The notes under the pieces are model-generated. The model had not been told where the DNA came from, searched no databases, and saw only the letters and a list, made by a program, of their open reading frames with translations. A DNA stretch of 21,000 nt, taken from contig CM022667.1 in NCBI GenBank assembly GCA_012295275.1, positions 17,179,245-17,200,244 on the forward strand, given 5' to 3'. This DNA is from Chrysomallon squamiferum (Eukaryota; Mollusca; Gastropoda; Neomphalida; Peltospiridae). Positions 10,078-19,243 of this stretch are shown in pieces. The stretch's first letter is position 1. Each line of letters starts with the position of its first letter. The position numbers and the translations under genes were made by a program.

Positions 10078-10178
10078 CGCACCAGCAGTAACAGAAGTAA
10101 TAGTAGTAGAAGTAGTAGAAGTAGTAGTAGTGGTAGTAGTAATAGTAGCAGCTGTAGTTGTAATAGTAGCAGGATTAG
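10078..10178. repeat. degenerate (AGT)n triplet tract
   Basis: AGT units with AGA, AGC and AAT variants dominate. In one frame they give a serine/asparagine-rich stretch of about 40 residues, which I interpret as repeat translation because unrelated low-complexity sequence flanks it. Confidence 0.85.
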
Positions 10179-10189
10179 TGTCACAGTGC

Positions 10190-10644
10190 CAGCAATAGAT
10201 GTGTTAGCAGTAATTGGTAGAAGAAATGTATATTTTCTCGTATTTTCATTTAACTATTTCAGTTTCATACCACTGCTCTTTCAATATCACTATCAATGTT
10301 ATCTTTTATTTCTCCGCTGTTTCTACTGTCTTCTCAAACCAATACGAAGGCGCAGGAACAACTCGATCGTTTCAATTACTTTCTCTTTTGGAGAGCGGGA
10401 TCGCTCTTTGATGTTGACCAACAGATAACGGGGACAAGGCCTGGGACTCTCTTGTGAAAACACACAGTTAGTGATTAACAGTTGTCGGCGATAATTTCAC
10501 AGTTAATTTGATGATTCTTTGGAACAGGAATGTCGACCTTGTTTTCAAAAGCTTAGTGACCGTAATCCTTAAGACAATATCTCAGAGTTATTGAACTTGG
10601 ATTTGTAGACGCGGAGTGATGGAATCAGTTAGACATTGAAACAG

Positions 10645-10646
<2 letters not shown>
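10190..10646. promoter_or_regulatory. unique island, candidate non-coding element
   Basis: This is non-repetitive sequence of moderate GC with CpGs at 10340-10440 and 10480-10620. MYB-type CAGTTA/CAGTTG cores recur (about 10466, 10479 and 10500). An open frame of 122 codons begins in the AGT tract and ends at 10428 without any domain. It directly abuts a long (GA)n tract. Confidence 0.3.
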
Positions 10647-10723
<77 letters not shown>

Positions 10724-10728
10724 GAGTT
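10647..10728. repeat. (GA)n microsatellite
   Basis: About 36 uninterrupted GA units reach 10718, followed by a GATA break and a short GA end. It is a long homopurine tract. Confidence 0.97.
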
Positions 10729-11099
10729 CAAAATTTGCTATTTGATTTATGTTTATTTTCTATGTATGTAAAAGATATTTAGATTTCTTTCGCCAGTATT
10801 TAAAAATTAATACTGTTAATAATAATAATAACAACAAGAGTAATAAAAACAACAAGAACAATAAATAAAACAATAAATAAATAAATGCATACAACGTAAA
10901 AATCACTTACAAATAAATATCTTTAACCAGAAATAAAAATTATTAAGTTAATAAAAAAATTAATTTAAAATTTACCGTCACAGATTTATTTCGTGATGCA
11001 TCAGTGAATAAAATGAAAGCTAGATTTTTAAAAATTCAGTAACACGAAACAATACACTCATTGATCTAATAATAAAAAAGAAGATACTGGTCCTATAAA
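10729..11099. other. AT-rich spacer
   Basis: The sequence is AT-rich with short AAT, AAC and AAAT runs at 10817-10886. No gene or clear motif is visible. Confidence 0.6.
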
Positions 11100-11560
11100 T
11101 AAATAAGTACGGTATTGTCGAAGATGACACTGGAGAGCTTCCATAAAAATTGTATATGGTGGCACATACTCATCGTTTCAGCTGAATTAGCCATTAATTG
11201 ACGAAACATTTTAACAAAGGGTGTTACAAGAGTGATACATATCCCCCGAGGCAAAGATTTGAAATACAACACAGTTTTTTCTCTCTCTTCAATTCTTTAT
11301 TTTTCTTTCTTTTTTTCTGCATACTGCCATTCTCGTAACGTTGTTAGTCAATTTCCCATGGGCGTGGCTAGTGTAATGAAATCACTAGGGGGAGGTATTT
11401 GATGTGAAAGCAGTTTAACAAAGGTTAAAACACTCATCGGCGAGGCTTGCTAAACTTAAGCTGGTAATAATCTTCTGCTATGCAGGGAAATAATGAAGAT
11501 GCAATTGATACGAAGCTGACGCGGATTATCGCTGGCTGGCATTAAAATTACATCAGATTA
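11100..11560. promoter_or_regulatory. unique island with KLF/Sp-type site
   Basis: The sequence is non-repetitive except for a T-rich break at 11276-11318. GGGCGTGGC at 11360-11368 matches the KLF/Sp GT-box. It overlaps an inverted CTAGTG/CACTAG pair (11368-11373 and 11383-11388). TTAAC/GTTAA inverted half-sites follow near 11415-11428, and several TAAT cores lie at 11190 and 11465-11550. It is a plausible enhancer-like element on content only. Confidence 0.35.
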
Positions 11561-11716
11561 GAAAACGAAGGACAGGGATGTAGAAAGGAAAATAGACACA
11601 GAAAAACTATTATTGTAATTGGTTTCATTTAATTTGGTGTTATTGTTACGGAGAGACAATTTGATAAGAATAAATGCAAAACAGAAAGATGGAACAGAGT
11701 GAAAGGGCAGATGGAT

Positions 11717-11720
<4 letters not shown>

Positions 11721-11798
<78 letters not shown>
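11721..11798. repeat. (GA)n microsatellite
   Basis: About 39 uninterrupted GA units follow 160 bp of purine-leaning spacer (11561-11720). Confidence 0.98.
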
Positions 11799-11799
<1 letters not shown>

Positions 11800-12135
11800 G
11801 TTTACACATTTAGCTAAAAAACAGTTCTTTAAAAGTACAAAATATTTATAGGCTTACTCAGAGACAAAACAACAAATACAAGTAAATAATTTAAATATGT
11901 AAAGAGAAAAGGGTGTTCACGTCAGACAAGTAGAAATGAAACTGACACAGAAATCTCTATTTAGAAAAGTTTAAATATCTTCCACGTTAATAATTATTGC
12001 TTTATTAATATATTTATCTGAATTTGTTTGTATTTTTTATTTTTTATTTTTTATTATTTTTCTTGTTTTTTTTGTTTTTTTTTTCTTTATATTTGTATTT
12101 TCTTTCTTTTTTCTTATTATTTAATTAGCATGATC
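11799..12135. other. AT-rich spacer, T-rich at the end
   Basis: 11799-12000 is ordinary AT-rich sequence. 12028-12120 is T-rich on the + strand with ATTTT and CTTT units. No gene is seen. Confidence 0.6.
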
Positions 12136-12139
12136 AAAT

Positions 12140-12299
12140 ATTATTATTATTCTTGTTGTTATTGTTGCTGTTATTGTTGTTGTAGTTGTCGTTGTCGTTG
12201 CGGCTGTTGTTATTATTATAATATTTTTATTGTTTACTACTATTATTATTATTGTTGTTGTTGTTATTAATATTAAACTAAAAATAAATAAATAACAAC

Positions 12300-12394
<95 letters not shown>
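12140..12394. repeat. (ATT/GTT)n facing (AAC)n(AAT)n(AAAT)n
   Basis: Degenerate ATT/GTT triplets at 12140-12268 are followed after about 25 bp by (AAC)n (12294-12332), (AAT)n (12331-12363) and (AAAT)n (12362-12394). The left ATT-GTT and right AAC-AAT blocks are broadly reverse complements, so the locus forms a large imperfect inverted repeat of triplets. Confidence 0.9.
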
Positions 12395-12395
<1 letters not shown>

Positions 12396-12849
12396 GTATT
12401 GGTTTTTAAAGAATAAACTAGGTACTCATATTTTCTTTCAGTCATTTTCTTATGACATCCAGAAAGTGAGGACTTCACAGAATCAGTGCTGCTATTTATT
12501 CATCGATAAAAGGAAGCAAATTTGATGACTCATTCAAGATTTTTTTTTCTTCTTTTTTTTTTTGTATAGTTACTATTGTTGATTCACTGAATTAATTAAT
12601 AATTAATTTTTATTTCAGATCCTTTAGAAAATATATATGTATTTATTTTGTTAAATATATTACACGAAGTGCTCATTAAGAAAAAAGAAGAAAGTATATT
12701 AATAAAGAGAAAAGAAGAATGATAATAAATAATAAATCTAACACATAAATAAATAAATAAATAATTTTTGAATTTATAATGTTAAATAAAATAATTTATA
12801 TTTAAACGTTTCAAACTCCAAAATATAACAGTCAAAAATGAATGATTTT
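12395..12849. other. AT-rich spacer
   Basis: The sequence is AT-rich, with T-rich 12540-12562, a near-palindromic (AATT)n patch at 12591-12610, and A-rich 12675-12765. I see no gene. Confidence 0.6.
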
Positions 12850-13420
12850 ATTTTCCTCCGCCCAGTTTTATTTGACTTTTTAATAATGCAGTGAACACCT
12901 TCTATGCAAGCCCCGCCTCTCAGACTGTGATTGACAGGTGCAGTCTATTTGATCGACGACTGCAAAACAATAAGGAGAGAAAGAAGAAATTCTACGATTA
13001 TGCCGTGGAAAATTATCGAACGATTTACTAATCCCCTGACTATGAGAAGAAGGCGATGAAAAAACAGGGCAAAACAAAGACAAAAACATGAATAAAATAC
13101 CAAACAAGAAAACGCTACTATCATATCGAATATTTCAAAGAAAATCGCTCATCATTTGCACCTGGGCTGTTGCTTTGATCTCGCCGACATATGTCAGTAA
13201 ACTTTTCTGCACACACATGCAGCCTGGAAATATCGGTAGTGGTTGCAGAGTGGGGGGGGGGTATAGCGGCATTTCTAGAGGTGAAAGGTTAAGGGGACAC
13301 TTGACATGTTGTAGCTGCATTTGGCAAACTTATTGTAGATATCAACTACAAATCAACGACTGACACGTGTAAAATGATCACTGATTACGTCATATATGTT
13401 ACGTAATTTTATAGAAAACG
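12850..13420. promoter_or_regulatory. unique island with GC box, PBX-PREP and bZIP sites
   Basis: This non-repetitive, CpG-containing block carries a GC box, GCCCCGCC, at 12910-12917 and a PBX-PREP site at 12928-12937. CACCTG lies at 13159-13164, and a run of ten G at 13252-13261. A short hairpin (TTGTAG/CTACAA) is at 13333-13351. TTACGTCA lies at 13386-13393 and TTACGTAA at 13399-13406, the latter a PAR-bZIP or C/EBP-like palindrome. Open frames of 75-91 codons show no domain. Confidence 0.4.
12928..12937 (+). promoter_or_regulatory. PBX-PREP/MEIS composite site
   Basis: TGATTGACAG is the known composite site for PBX with PREP/MEIS homeodomain partners. A CAGGTG E-box overlaps its end at 12935-12940. 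The motif occupies the loop of an AGACTG/CAGTCT inverted repeat (12922-12927 and 12941-12946). Confidence 0.45.
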
Positions 13421-13717
13421 TTGTTATAGAAATAACACTGCGTATTTTGTATAAACTGTCTCTATTACTTGAAAGTCAAAATGTGTATAATAACTGATAT
13501 TAAAGTAACTAAAAACAATATATATATATATATATATATACAGTTTACATAATATAGTAATTAACTAAACACAAAAACAAATTAAAAACAACAATTATAT
13601 ATGTAAAAATGATTTAATAATATTGATATACCACCATAAAGTCTTGATAAAATAAAATAAATATACAAAAGCTGTTGTATTCATGATGAAGTTAAATTAA
13701 TATGTCAGTCTGTAAAA
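13421..13717. other. AT-rich spacer with short (AT)n
   Basis: The sequence is AT-rich with (AT)n at 13520-13541. No gene is seen. Confidence 0.6.
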
Positions 13718-13824
13718 TAAAAAAATAAAATAAAATAAAATAAAATAAAATATAATATAATAAATAATAAACAAATAACATTAAAAACACAAATAACAAT
13801 AAATTAAAAGCTATAATGGAAGTA

Positions 13825-13914
<90 letters not shown>

Positions 13915-13972
13915 AAGAAAATATAATAATTATAAGAAATAATTTTATTAACACACACACACACACACACAC
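13718..13972. repeat. compound (AAAAT)n, (AAT)n(AAG)n and (CA)n
   Basis: (AAAAT)n lies at 13718-13753, (AAT)n at 13825-13885 changing without spacer to (AAG)n at 13885-13920, and (CA)n at 13951-13972. AT-rich DNA separates them. Minus-strand open frames here encode F, L, S and Y runs only. Confidence 0.96.
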
Positions 13973-13974
13973 GA

Positions 13975-14560
13975 TACTGTAAAAACGGAAAAAGAAACGA
14001 GTACCGTGTTTCTCTTTATTCACATGGGCGTTTCAAACACGCTTTCAAGATTTTTCGGATTAATAAAATGAAGTCCAATCTTACACGCCTTTGCCGTATC
14101 ATATGTCTCTTTAAATTTGGTGAAATTATGAAAAGATATCGAATATATCAATTAATGTCAACCATGAACTTCACCCATTCACCGAGCTAAACTGTGTAAA
14201 GCGAGTGGATAAACGATAATAATAATAATAATATAAAAATAATAATTTCCCAGTGTAATTGAATTCCAGTACGATCTGAACTCTTCTTTGTCGGAGGGTT
14301 ACAAAAAGGAACATCGACCTTATGGTGTCATTCAAACAGGAGAGTTCTTCAGGGCCGACTATTGGTGAAATATAAAATAAGAAAAAGAAAGAAGAAAAAA
14401 ATATTAGAAAGAAAAGAGGGTGGCCTCTTTAGATGTAAACAGCGGCATGTTTCACGAGTCATACAACAGGGGTGGGCGCACCAATGCATGCTGGGAAGAT
14501 TTGACCTTTCAAGCCCTGATACAAATACGCTGGGTCAAGTTTGACACTTCTTCTTCGTCT
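13975..14560. promoter_or_regulatory. unique island with ZNF143-like site
   Basis: This is non-repetitive sequence, apart from a short AAT run at 14217-14245 and an A/G-rich patch at 14375-14420. A ZNF143/Staf-like site is at 14482-14497. Just beyond it TGACCTTT (14502-14509) is a nuclear-receptor half-site, and GTCAAGTTTGAC (14534-14545) is a near-palindrome. Two open frames of 60-84 codons cross the motif cluster with no recognisable domain. Confidence 0.35.
14482..14497 (-). promoter_or_regulatory. ZNF143/Staf-binding-site-like motif
   Basis: On the minus strand the bases read TTCCCAGCATGCATTG. This matches the Staf site pattern CCCANNATGCA, which is typical of vertebrate snRNA, tRNA-Sec and many housekeeping promoters. 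I searched by eye for U6 or tRNA-Sec sequence nearby on both strands and saw none. Confidence 0.4.
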
Positions 14561-15245
14561 CAGTTTTTTATTTCTGTTTTTTTTCTTCTTCTTTTTATTT
14601 TCTTACATTTTTGTCTTCTCTCTCCGCTGGGATCCAACACGTTGCATGGTACGATAGAAGCATTCGCTGATTAAATTGACCCGTTCTTCTTGTTTGTTTG
14701 TGGGCACCCGCGGATAACTGCGGTTGTTTCGTTCTCTTTATGAACCCTGATGGGGTCCCCGCCTCGGCACAAAACCGAACCGATAGCTGAAAATGAGTTT
14801 TTAATTCACTTAACAAAACCCATAGAGTGGTTCTGAAAAGCCAGCGAACGTTTCAATGAGCAACTTGAACGGGACGAGCGGTGGGAAAATGGTGTCACTT
14901 TAATTCATCTGTCCGGTTACATTTTCTGCCCGGCTTTTCAATCCGCTCGTATTCTTGTCGGGGGTCTTTTCACTAACGGGAATGGAGTTTTTACGCTTGT
15001 CGAGCCCTCCCACTGGATAAATGAAGACCATTTTGTCTTCTCGATCAAGCGAACAGGACATTCATATTATTATCTTGCAAGTAACAGAGTAAAATTCTTT
15101 ATTCTTCTTCATGTTTCTCAATGCCATGTCTTAACGCGCGCGTCCATTGCTTTTACAACCGGAGGCGCGCGCTGTCACGAGCGAACGAATTAAAATTGCC
15201 GCCATCAATTTGCTGTATTGTGAAGACAACAAAGTTGTCTGTATC

Positions 15246-15246
<1 letters not shown>
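14561..15246. promoter_or_regulatory. long unique GC-richer island
   Basis: After a T-rich start (14561-14615), 14620-15240 is non-repetitive with many CpGs and G/C-rich patches, including GCGCGCG near 15137 and GGCGCGCGC near 15164. It has a hairpin, GAAGAC/GTCTTC, at 15023-15040. There is no open frame above about 75 codons and no recognised domain. It is a strong candidate for a conserved non-coding block on texture alone. Confidence 0.35.
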
Positions 15247-15302
<56 letters not shown>

Positions 15303-15325
15303 AAAGAGAGAGAGAGAAGAAAAAT
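15247..15325. repeat. compound (GT)n(GA)n microsatellite
   Basis: About 21 GT units (15247-15289) are followed directly by GA units with one AAA break (15289-15325). Confidence 0.97.
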
Positions 15326-15510
15326 AACGGCGAAAGTTTGTCGAATTAACTAAATATTAAAGTAGTAATTTAAAAGAAACTGCTGGTTTTTAGACAAGAG
15401 AAAAATGCGGCAAAGAAACACAAAAGCAGCAGCAACAGCAACGTTAACAACAATAAACAAAAGAAGTAAATAAATAATGACGACTATGTCGGTGATGGCA
15501 AACGGTGGTT
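15326..15510. other. A-rich spacer with AGC/AAC triplets
   Basis: The sequence is AT-rich, with CAGCAGCAACAGCAAC-type triplets at 15425-15450. No gene is seen. Confidence 0.6.
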
Positions 15511-15532
15511 CTTTCTTCTTCTTCTTCTACTG

Positions 15533-15586
<54 letters not shown>

Positions 15587-15587
15587 T
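15511..15587. repeat. (TTC)n and (ATT)n microsatellite
   Basis: (TTC)n at 15511-15528 is followed by about 18 ATT units (15533-15587). Confidence 0.95.
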
Positions 15588-15761
15588 TAAAATTACAGGA
15601 AATGTAAATATTAAAATTTTAAATACAAACAGATCTGAAGTATTTCTTTATAATTTTTTACTGAAAAGTTATTTTTGTCTTTTTTTACTATTTTTATTTA
15701 AATAAAATAACAAATAATTAAAATAAATAAATAAAACTGAAGCACAAGCTAAAATTCATAC

Positions 15762-15765
<4 letters not shown>

Positions 15766-15811
<46 letters not shown>

Positions 15812-15824
15812 TTTGTTTGTTTTT
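15766..15824. repeat. (GT)n(GTTT)n microsatellite
   Basis: About 21 GT units are followed by about four GTTT units. 15588-15765 before it is AT-rich spacer with no feature. Confidence 0.96.
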
Positions 15825-16185
15825 TTCTTAGTTTTATATTATTCTCAAAATCATTCTAGTTGCAAAATAACAAAAATATATGCATGAATTAAAATGTATT
15901 GAAAAGATAAATACGTCAGCGTAAAACTCAAATTTTTTTTACAACTTACGATAACAACGTCAGTATTGGCCAGACTCACGTTCAGTAACAATTCAGGTTA
16001 ATAATGTGTGTTACTATCCCTGTGTCTGAGATCACGCAAACACTTCCCGGATCTCCTCAATCAGCTTCTGCAGGACGCAGAAGTGTACAAATGTAATATA
16101 AAATTAAATAAAAATAAAATAAAATCTAAAGGGAGTATTCTACATCTGTTGCATTCAAATGGCTTGCTAACGATAATCTGATGCT
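15825..16185. other. unique spacer with overlapping inverted repeats
   Basis: The sequence is AT-rich except for 15960-16085. A hairpin CTTCTGC/GCAGAAG (16065-16071 and 16077-16083, five-base loop) overlaps a wider pair ACACTTC/GAAGTGT (16040-16046 and 16080-16086). The two cannot form fully at once. Confidence 0.55.
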
Positions 16186-16186
16186 T

Positions 16187-16241
16187 GACTGAAGTCTCGG
16201 AATGCTAAAGCATTCCACATAAATCATTTAACTAATGATTT
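16187..16241. other. cluster of three short stem-loops
   Basis: Three perfect inverted repeats follow one another: GACT/AGTC (16187-16196), GGAATGC/GCATTCC with loop TAAA (16199-16216), and AAATCATT/AATGATTT with a five-base loop (16221-16241). Spacing is two to four bases. This may be a structured RNA segment or dyad protein sites, and function is unknown. 16242-16419 is AT-rich spacer. Confidence 0.55.
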
Positions 16242-16419
16242 TGTTGTGGTTAATTACTTTGTATTAATAAAAATCTATAAGCTTGGGTCTCTAATGCTTT
16301 CTTCACTTATAGGAAAAAAAATAACAGAAATACATTGCTTATTTTTGCGTATAAGTTTTTATTTGTATGTGTGTTTCTGTGAGAATATATAAAATATTTG
16401 TTTGTCCATAAAGGGTTCA

Positions 16420-16815
16420 TCCATTTATTTATACATTCTTCCATCCATAAAATATTATGTTATGTCTTCTTTATGCATTAATTCTTTAATCTTTCCTTCC
16501 ATAAATCTGTTCTTGTATCTTCTGTACTTCCATCTATCAGTTCTGTGTCTATATATTCATTATTAATTTCTCATTTTAACCATCCGTCCATCTATCTGTC
16601 CATCCAGTCATCTATTCACGCATCTCTCCATCCATGAATCCATCTAGCAATCTATTAAAATATTTGTCATTCTGCCTGACTGACTATCTGTACATTCAAG
16701 TCTGAATACACCACTTCCAAATACCTTTTCCAGTTTTCATCCACTTGTCTATCCATCCATCCATTCTTCCATTCATCCATCCATCCACCCTTCAGTCAGC
16801 ACATCCCTCCATCTT
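16420..16815. repeat. decayed (CCAT)n / (ATCC)n array
   Basis: CCAT, TCCATC and CTAT units recur across about 400 bp with heavy mutation. The purest parts are 16754-16790 and 16626-16640. It looks like a long ancient tetranucleotide array, much older than the perfect arrays elsewhere. Confidence 0.85.
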
Positions 16816-17180
16816 GATTTCCAGTTCCGTTCCATCATCACCATCTTAGCCAGTTCTTTTGGCTTCCCAATGTCTCGCAGCTGTTGTTAGTCTTTTACTT
16901 CCACTTCACCCGCGTGCCCAGTTCCTAGCGCAGTCTACGATGATCTAACAACGTCTCAGCACACTCGGGGCCCAAAAAGCGAGGATCAAACGAATTACAT
17001 GTGTTCGTCGAATGCTGACCTAAATTAAGACATTGCCACGTAACGAGTGAACGACTCAGCTGTCGATTCCGGATTCGTTTTCTCAACCATTCCGAGTTTT
17101 CAATCATCCAGCACAGAAACGTCACGGAGAGATCGCTGCCTAACAGATGTAGAGTACCGCAGTTAATTTTTATTTGTAGA
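16816..17180. promoter_or_regulatory. unique CpG-containing island
   Basis: This is non-repetitive sequence with many CpGs at 16905-17160, flanked by the CCAT array and AT-rich DNA. An 88-codon minus-strand open frame (16925-17191) has no domain I recognise. Its status as a regulatory element is inferred from composition only. Confidence 0.3.
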
Positions 17181-17258
17181 AATAACAACATTTTTATTTT
17201 TTACTTTTCTTCTTCTTCTTCTTTTTTCACTTTATTTTCTTTGTTTAGGATTTTGTTT

Positions 17259-17349
17259 TAAATTTTGTTCACGTATATATTTTTATTTGTGTATATATAT
17301 ATACTATCTTTACATTTACAGATAAAAATATATACGTGAACAAAATTTA
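17259..17349. mobile_element. perfect 28-bp-arm palindrome; possible very small TA-flanked MITE or hairpin RNA
   Basis: Arms at 17259-17286 and 17322-17349 are exact reverse complements over 28 bp, separated by 35 bp. The inner loop adds five more pairs including two G-T wobbles. Each end is a TA dinucleotide, so the unit can be read as an 87-bp palindrome starting AATTTTGTTCACG inside a TA duplication, as Tc1/mariner-type MITEs have. The arms contain non-repeat sequence (GTTCACGT), so a microsatellite does not explain them. The absence of mismatches implies recent origin or constraint. No second copy was seen in the window. Confidence 0.55.
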
Positions 17350-17600
17350 TATATATATATATACACACACACACACTAACACAGAGAAGTTCTCTATGTA
17401 TCTTTCACTCTCTTTCTTATTCATTCTCTCACTTATTGACACCTCGTCCACTTTTTGTAACTTAACTTCTTTCAAGTGGGCGCAAATAAACAAAAATAAC
17501 GTTATGCGTACTTACACAAAGTATATATAAGCATACACGCACTCTCTCACACAAACACACGCACAAACACACACCCTCATCTAAGGAGTTCATTCTCTCT
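17350..17600. repeat. (AT)n(AC)n and CA-rich spacer
   Basis: A short (AT)n (17348-17362) and (AC)n (17361-17374) abut the palindrome. CT- and CA-rich sequence follows, with interrupted CA at 17541-17576. TCAAGTGG at 17473-17480 matches the NK2-type homeodomain consensus. No gene is seen. Confidence 0.6.
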
Positions 17601-18439
17601 GTTTCGCTTACGACATAATAATTCACTTTCCAATTTTATTTATTTTAATTTTAATTTTATAATTTTTCTTTAATTCTTTATTTTAATTTTTTTTCGTTTC
17701 TTGATTTCATTTCGTAAAAACGCCTGTCTTAAGTTTCAAGGAAATTAATGTTATGCAAATTAATTATTTAAAATTCCATATTATTCAAATTACTTTTAAA
17801 TATTCTAAAGTAGAAACAGATGTGTAACATTCAAGTGCAAAATCTCATACTCTATAAAATAAAACTGCAATTTTAAAAACCATAAAGTAAAAAAAATATG
17901 TATTATATTCTTAAATTAATCACTTATTTTAATATGCTTATACTTATTTAATATTACAGTGTTTGTTTTACGTATATTCGTTCATTAGCAACAACAATAG
18001 CACAACAAAATATTTTAAAATCTATACAAAAAAATCCCCAACAATAACATCAATAAACTACTATTAATAAAATTATAATAATTTTTGGATAAATTTCCGT
18101 TCCAGCAATTTATGATTGTTACGCTCTCTATTTATTTATTTATTTATTTATTTGTATATAAGTATATTATATAACTATTTCCAGTTGGTTGTTAAAATAA
18201 GGGCTTTTTGGTTTTGTTTACTTTTGCTTTTATATAGTAAAAGATACCTTTTAGTTTTGCTTTTCTTCTAAAACTAAAACTTTAGCTAATCATTTTTATT
18301 TTTTTATTTTTGTTGACTTTCCTGGATGTAAAATAACACCAAATATTAATCAGGTTCAGTCATGCATAACCGATTTATTCTTTCAAAAAAAAAAGTATTT
18401 ATCCTTAATCATTATCTCCATCAGCGTATCTTTGTCTTA
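17601..18439. other. AT-rich spacer
   Basis: This is a long AT-rich tract with few features. T-rich DNA fills 17630-17710, (TTTA)n lies at 18129-18154, and an inverted TTTTAGTTTT/AAAACTAAAA pair sits at 18249-18258 and 18270-18279. No gene is seen. Confidence 0.65.
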
Positions 18440-18960
18440 CAAAACAATGGTACTATTTTTGGCTTCGAGCCATGGCGCGCACTCGAGCGTCTTGTGTTTA
18501 TACACCAATGAGAGTCGTATCATTGCACTTCAAAAGTAGTTCCTTTATTTTCCGACCGTTCACGAGTGTTGTCGCAAACAACAAAAGTATTTATTCAAAA
18601 AATAATCGGCGATAACAGAACTGTGAGCTTCTTTGCCTCATTCGCGATGGCGCATTACCCGTAATAGCTTTCAACAACAAACACGAAAACACATTCATTG
18701 TCAGATTCAATATGGCGGCCTCACTCTACGGATGTTCCGTGTTTATACTGATCCCGGAGGACTGGAAGGTGATAATACTGTATATCTTACATTCAGATAC
18801 GTGTCAAAGTACCGTTATTTTCGTACGTGCAATTAACATGTTTCGTGACAGGTGCTGCGCACGCGCACTCCAGCATCTTGTGTGCAGGTTTTCTTGAGGG
18901 TTGATTGAAAAGTCGGATTTACTGAAAGCAGCATTTCGTATTTCGATGATTTACTGGTGT
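18440..18960. promoter_or_regulatory. unique CpG-rich island with internal degenerate repeats and YY1-like site
   Basis: This GC-richer block holds three ATGGCG cores (18472, 18647, 18712). A 21-bp segment occurs twice with two differences (18477-18497 and 18863-18883). AATATGGCGGC at 18709-18719 is an exact YY1-type site. TGACAGGTGC at 18846-18855 is a MEIS/TGIF-like site. An open frame of 61 codons starts at the ATG of the YY1 motif in a favourable context (A at -3, G at +4) and ends at 18897. It has no recognised domain and I do not call it a gene. Confidence 0.4.
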
Positions 18961-18997
18961 TCATCATTAATGTTTTGAGTCACCGTAACGAGAAACT

Positions 18998-19059
18998 CGA
19001 CGACGACGACAACAACAACATCATCAACAACAACAACAACAATAATAATAATAATAATA

Positions 19060-19094
<35 letters not shown>
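18998..19094. repeat. (GAC)n(AAC)n(AAT)n(ATT)n compound triplet array with palindrome
   Basis: GAC, AAC and ATC triplets (18998-19040) lead into (AAT)n, which flips to (ATT)n between 19060 and 19061. The block 19041-19080 is a perfect 40-bp palindrome, and ATT continues to 19094. Confidence 0.95.
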
Positions 19095-19095
<1 letters not shown>

Positions 19096-19114
19096 AGGTG
19101 TTAAGTTCATTCTC

Positions 19115-19210
19115 GAATTGATAAACAAAACTACAACTCCATTGCAACAACTGCTGTTACTATTGCTACCATTACTAATAATATCACAACTACTGCTAGC
19201 TCTAAATCTA

Positions 19211-19243
<33 letters not shown>

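Noticed and set aside
10060-10428. Serine/asparagine-rich 122-codon open frame
   Set aside because: The Ser/Asn part is a translated AGT triplet array, and the remainder is unrelated and unrecognised.
13088-13363. 91-codon open frame in the PBX-PREP island
   Set aside because: It crosses the G10 run and shows no domain or conserved pattern.
14278-14359. GAACTCT/AGAGTTC and GTCGG/CCGAC complementary pairs
   Set aside because: The pairs cross each other (pseudoknot order) and are short and far apart, so likely chance.
14482-14750. U6 or tRNA-Sec gene beside the ZNF143-like site
   Set aside because: I found no U6 5' sequence, tRNA-Sec acceptor or T-run terminator in a suitable position on either strand.
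16925-17191. 88-codon minus-strand open frame
   Set aside because: No domain or signal peptide is seen, and it begins in AT-rich DNA outside the island.
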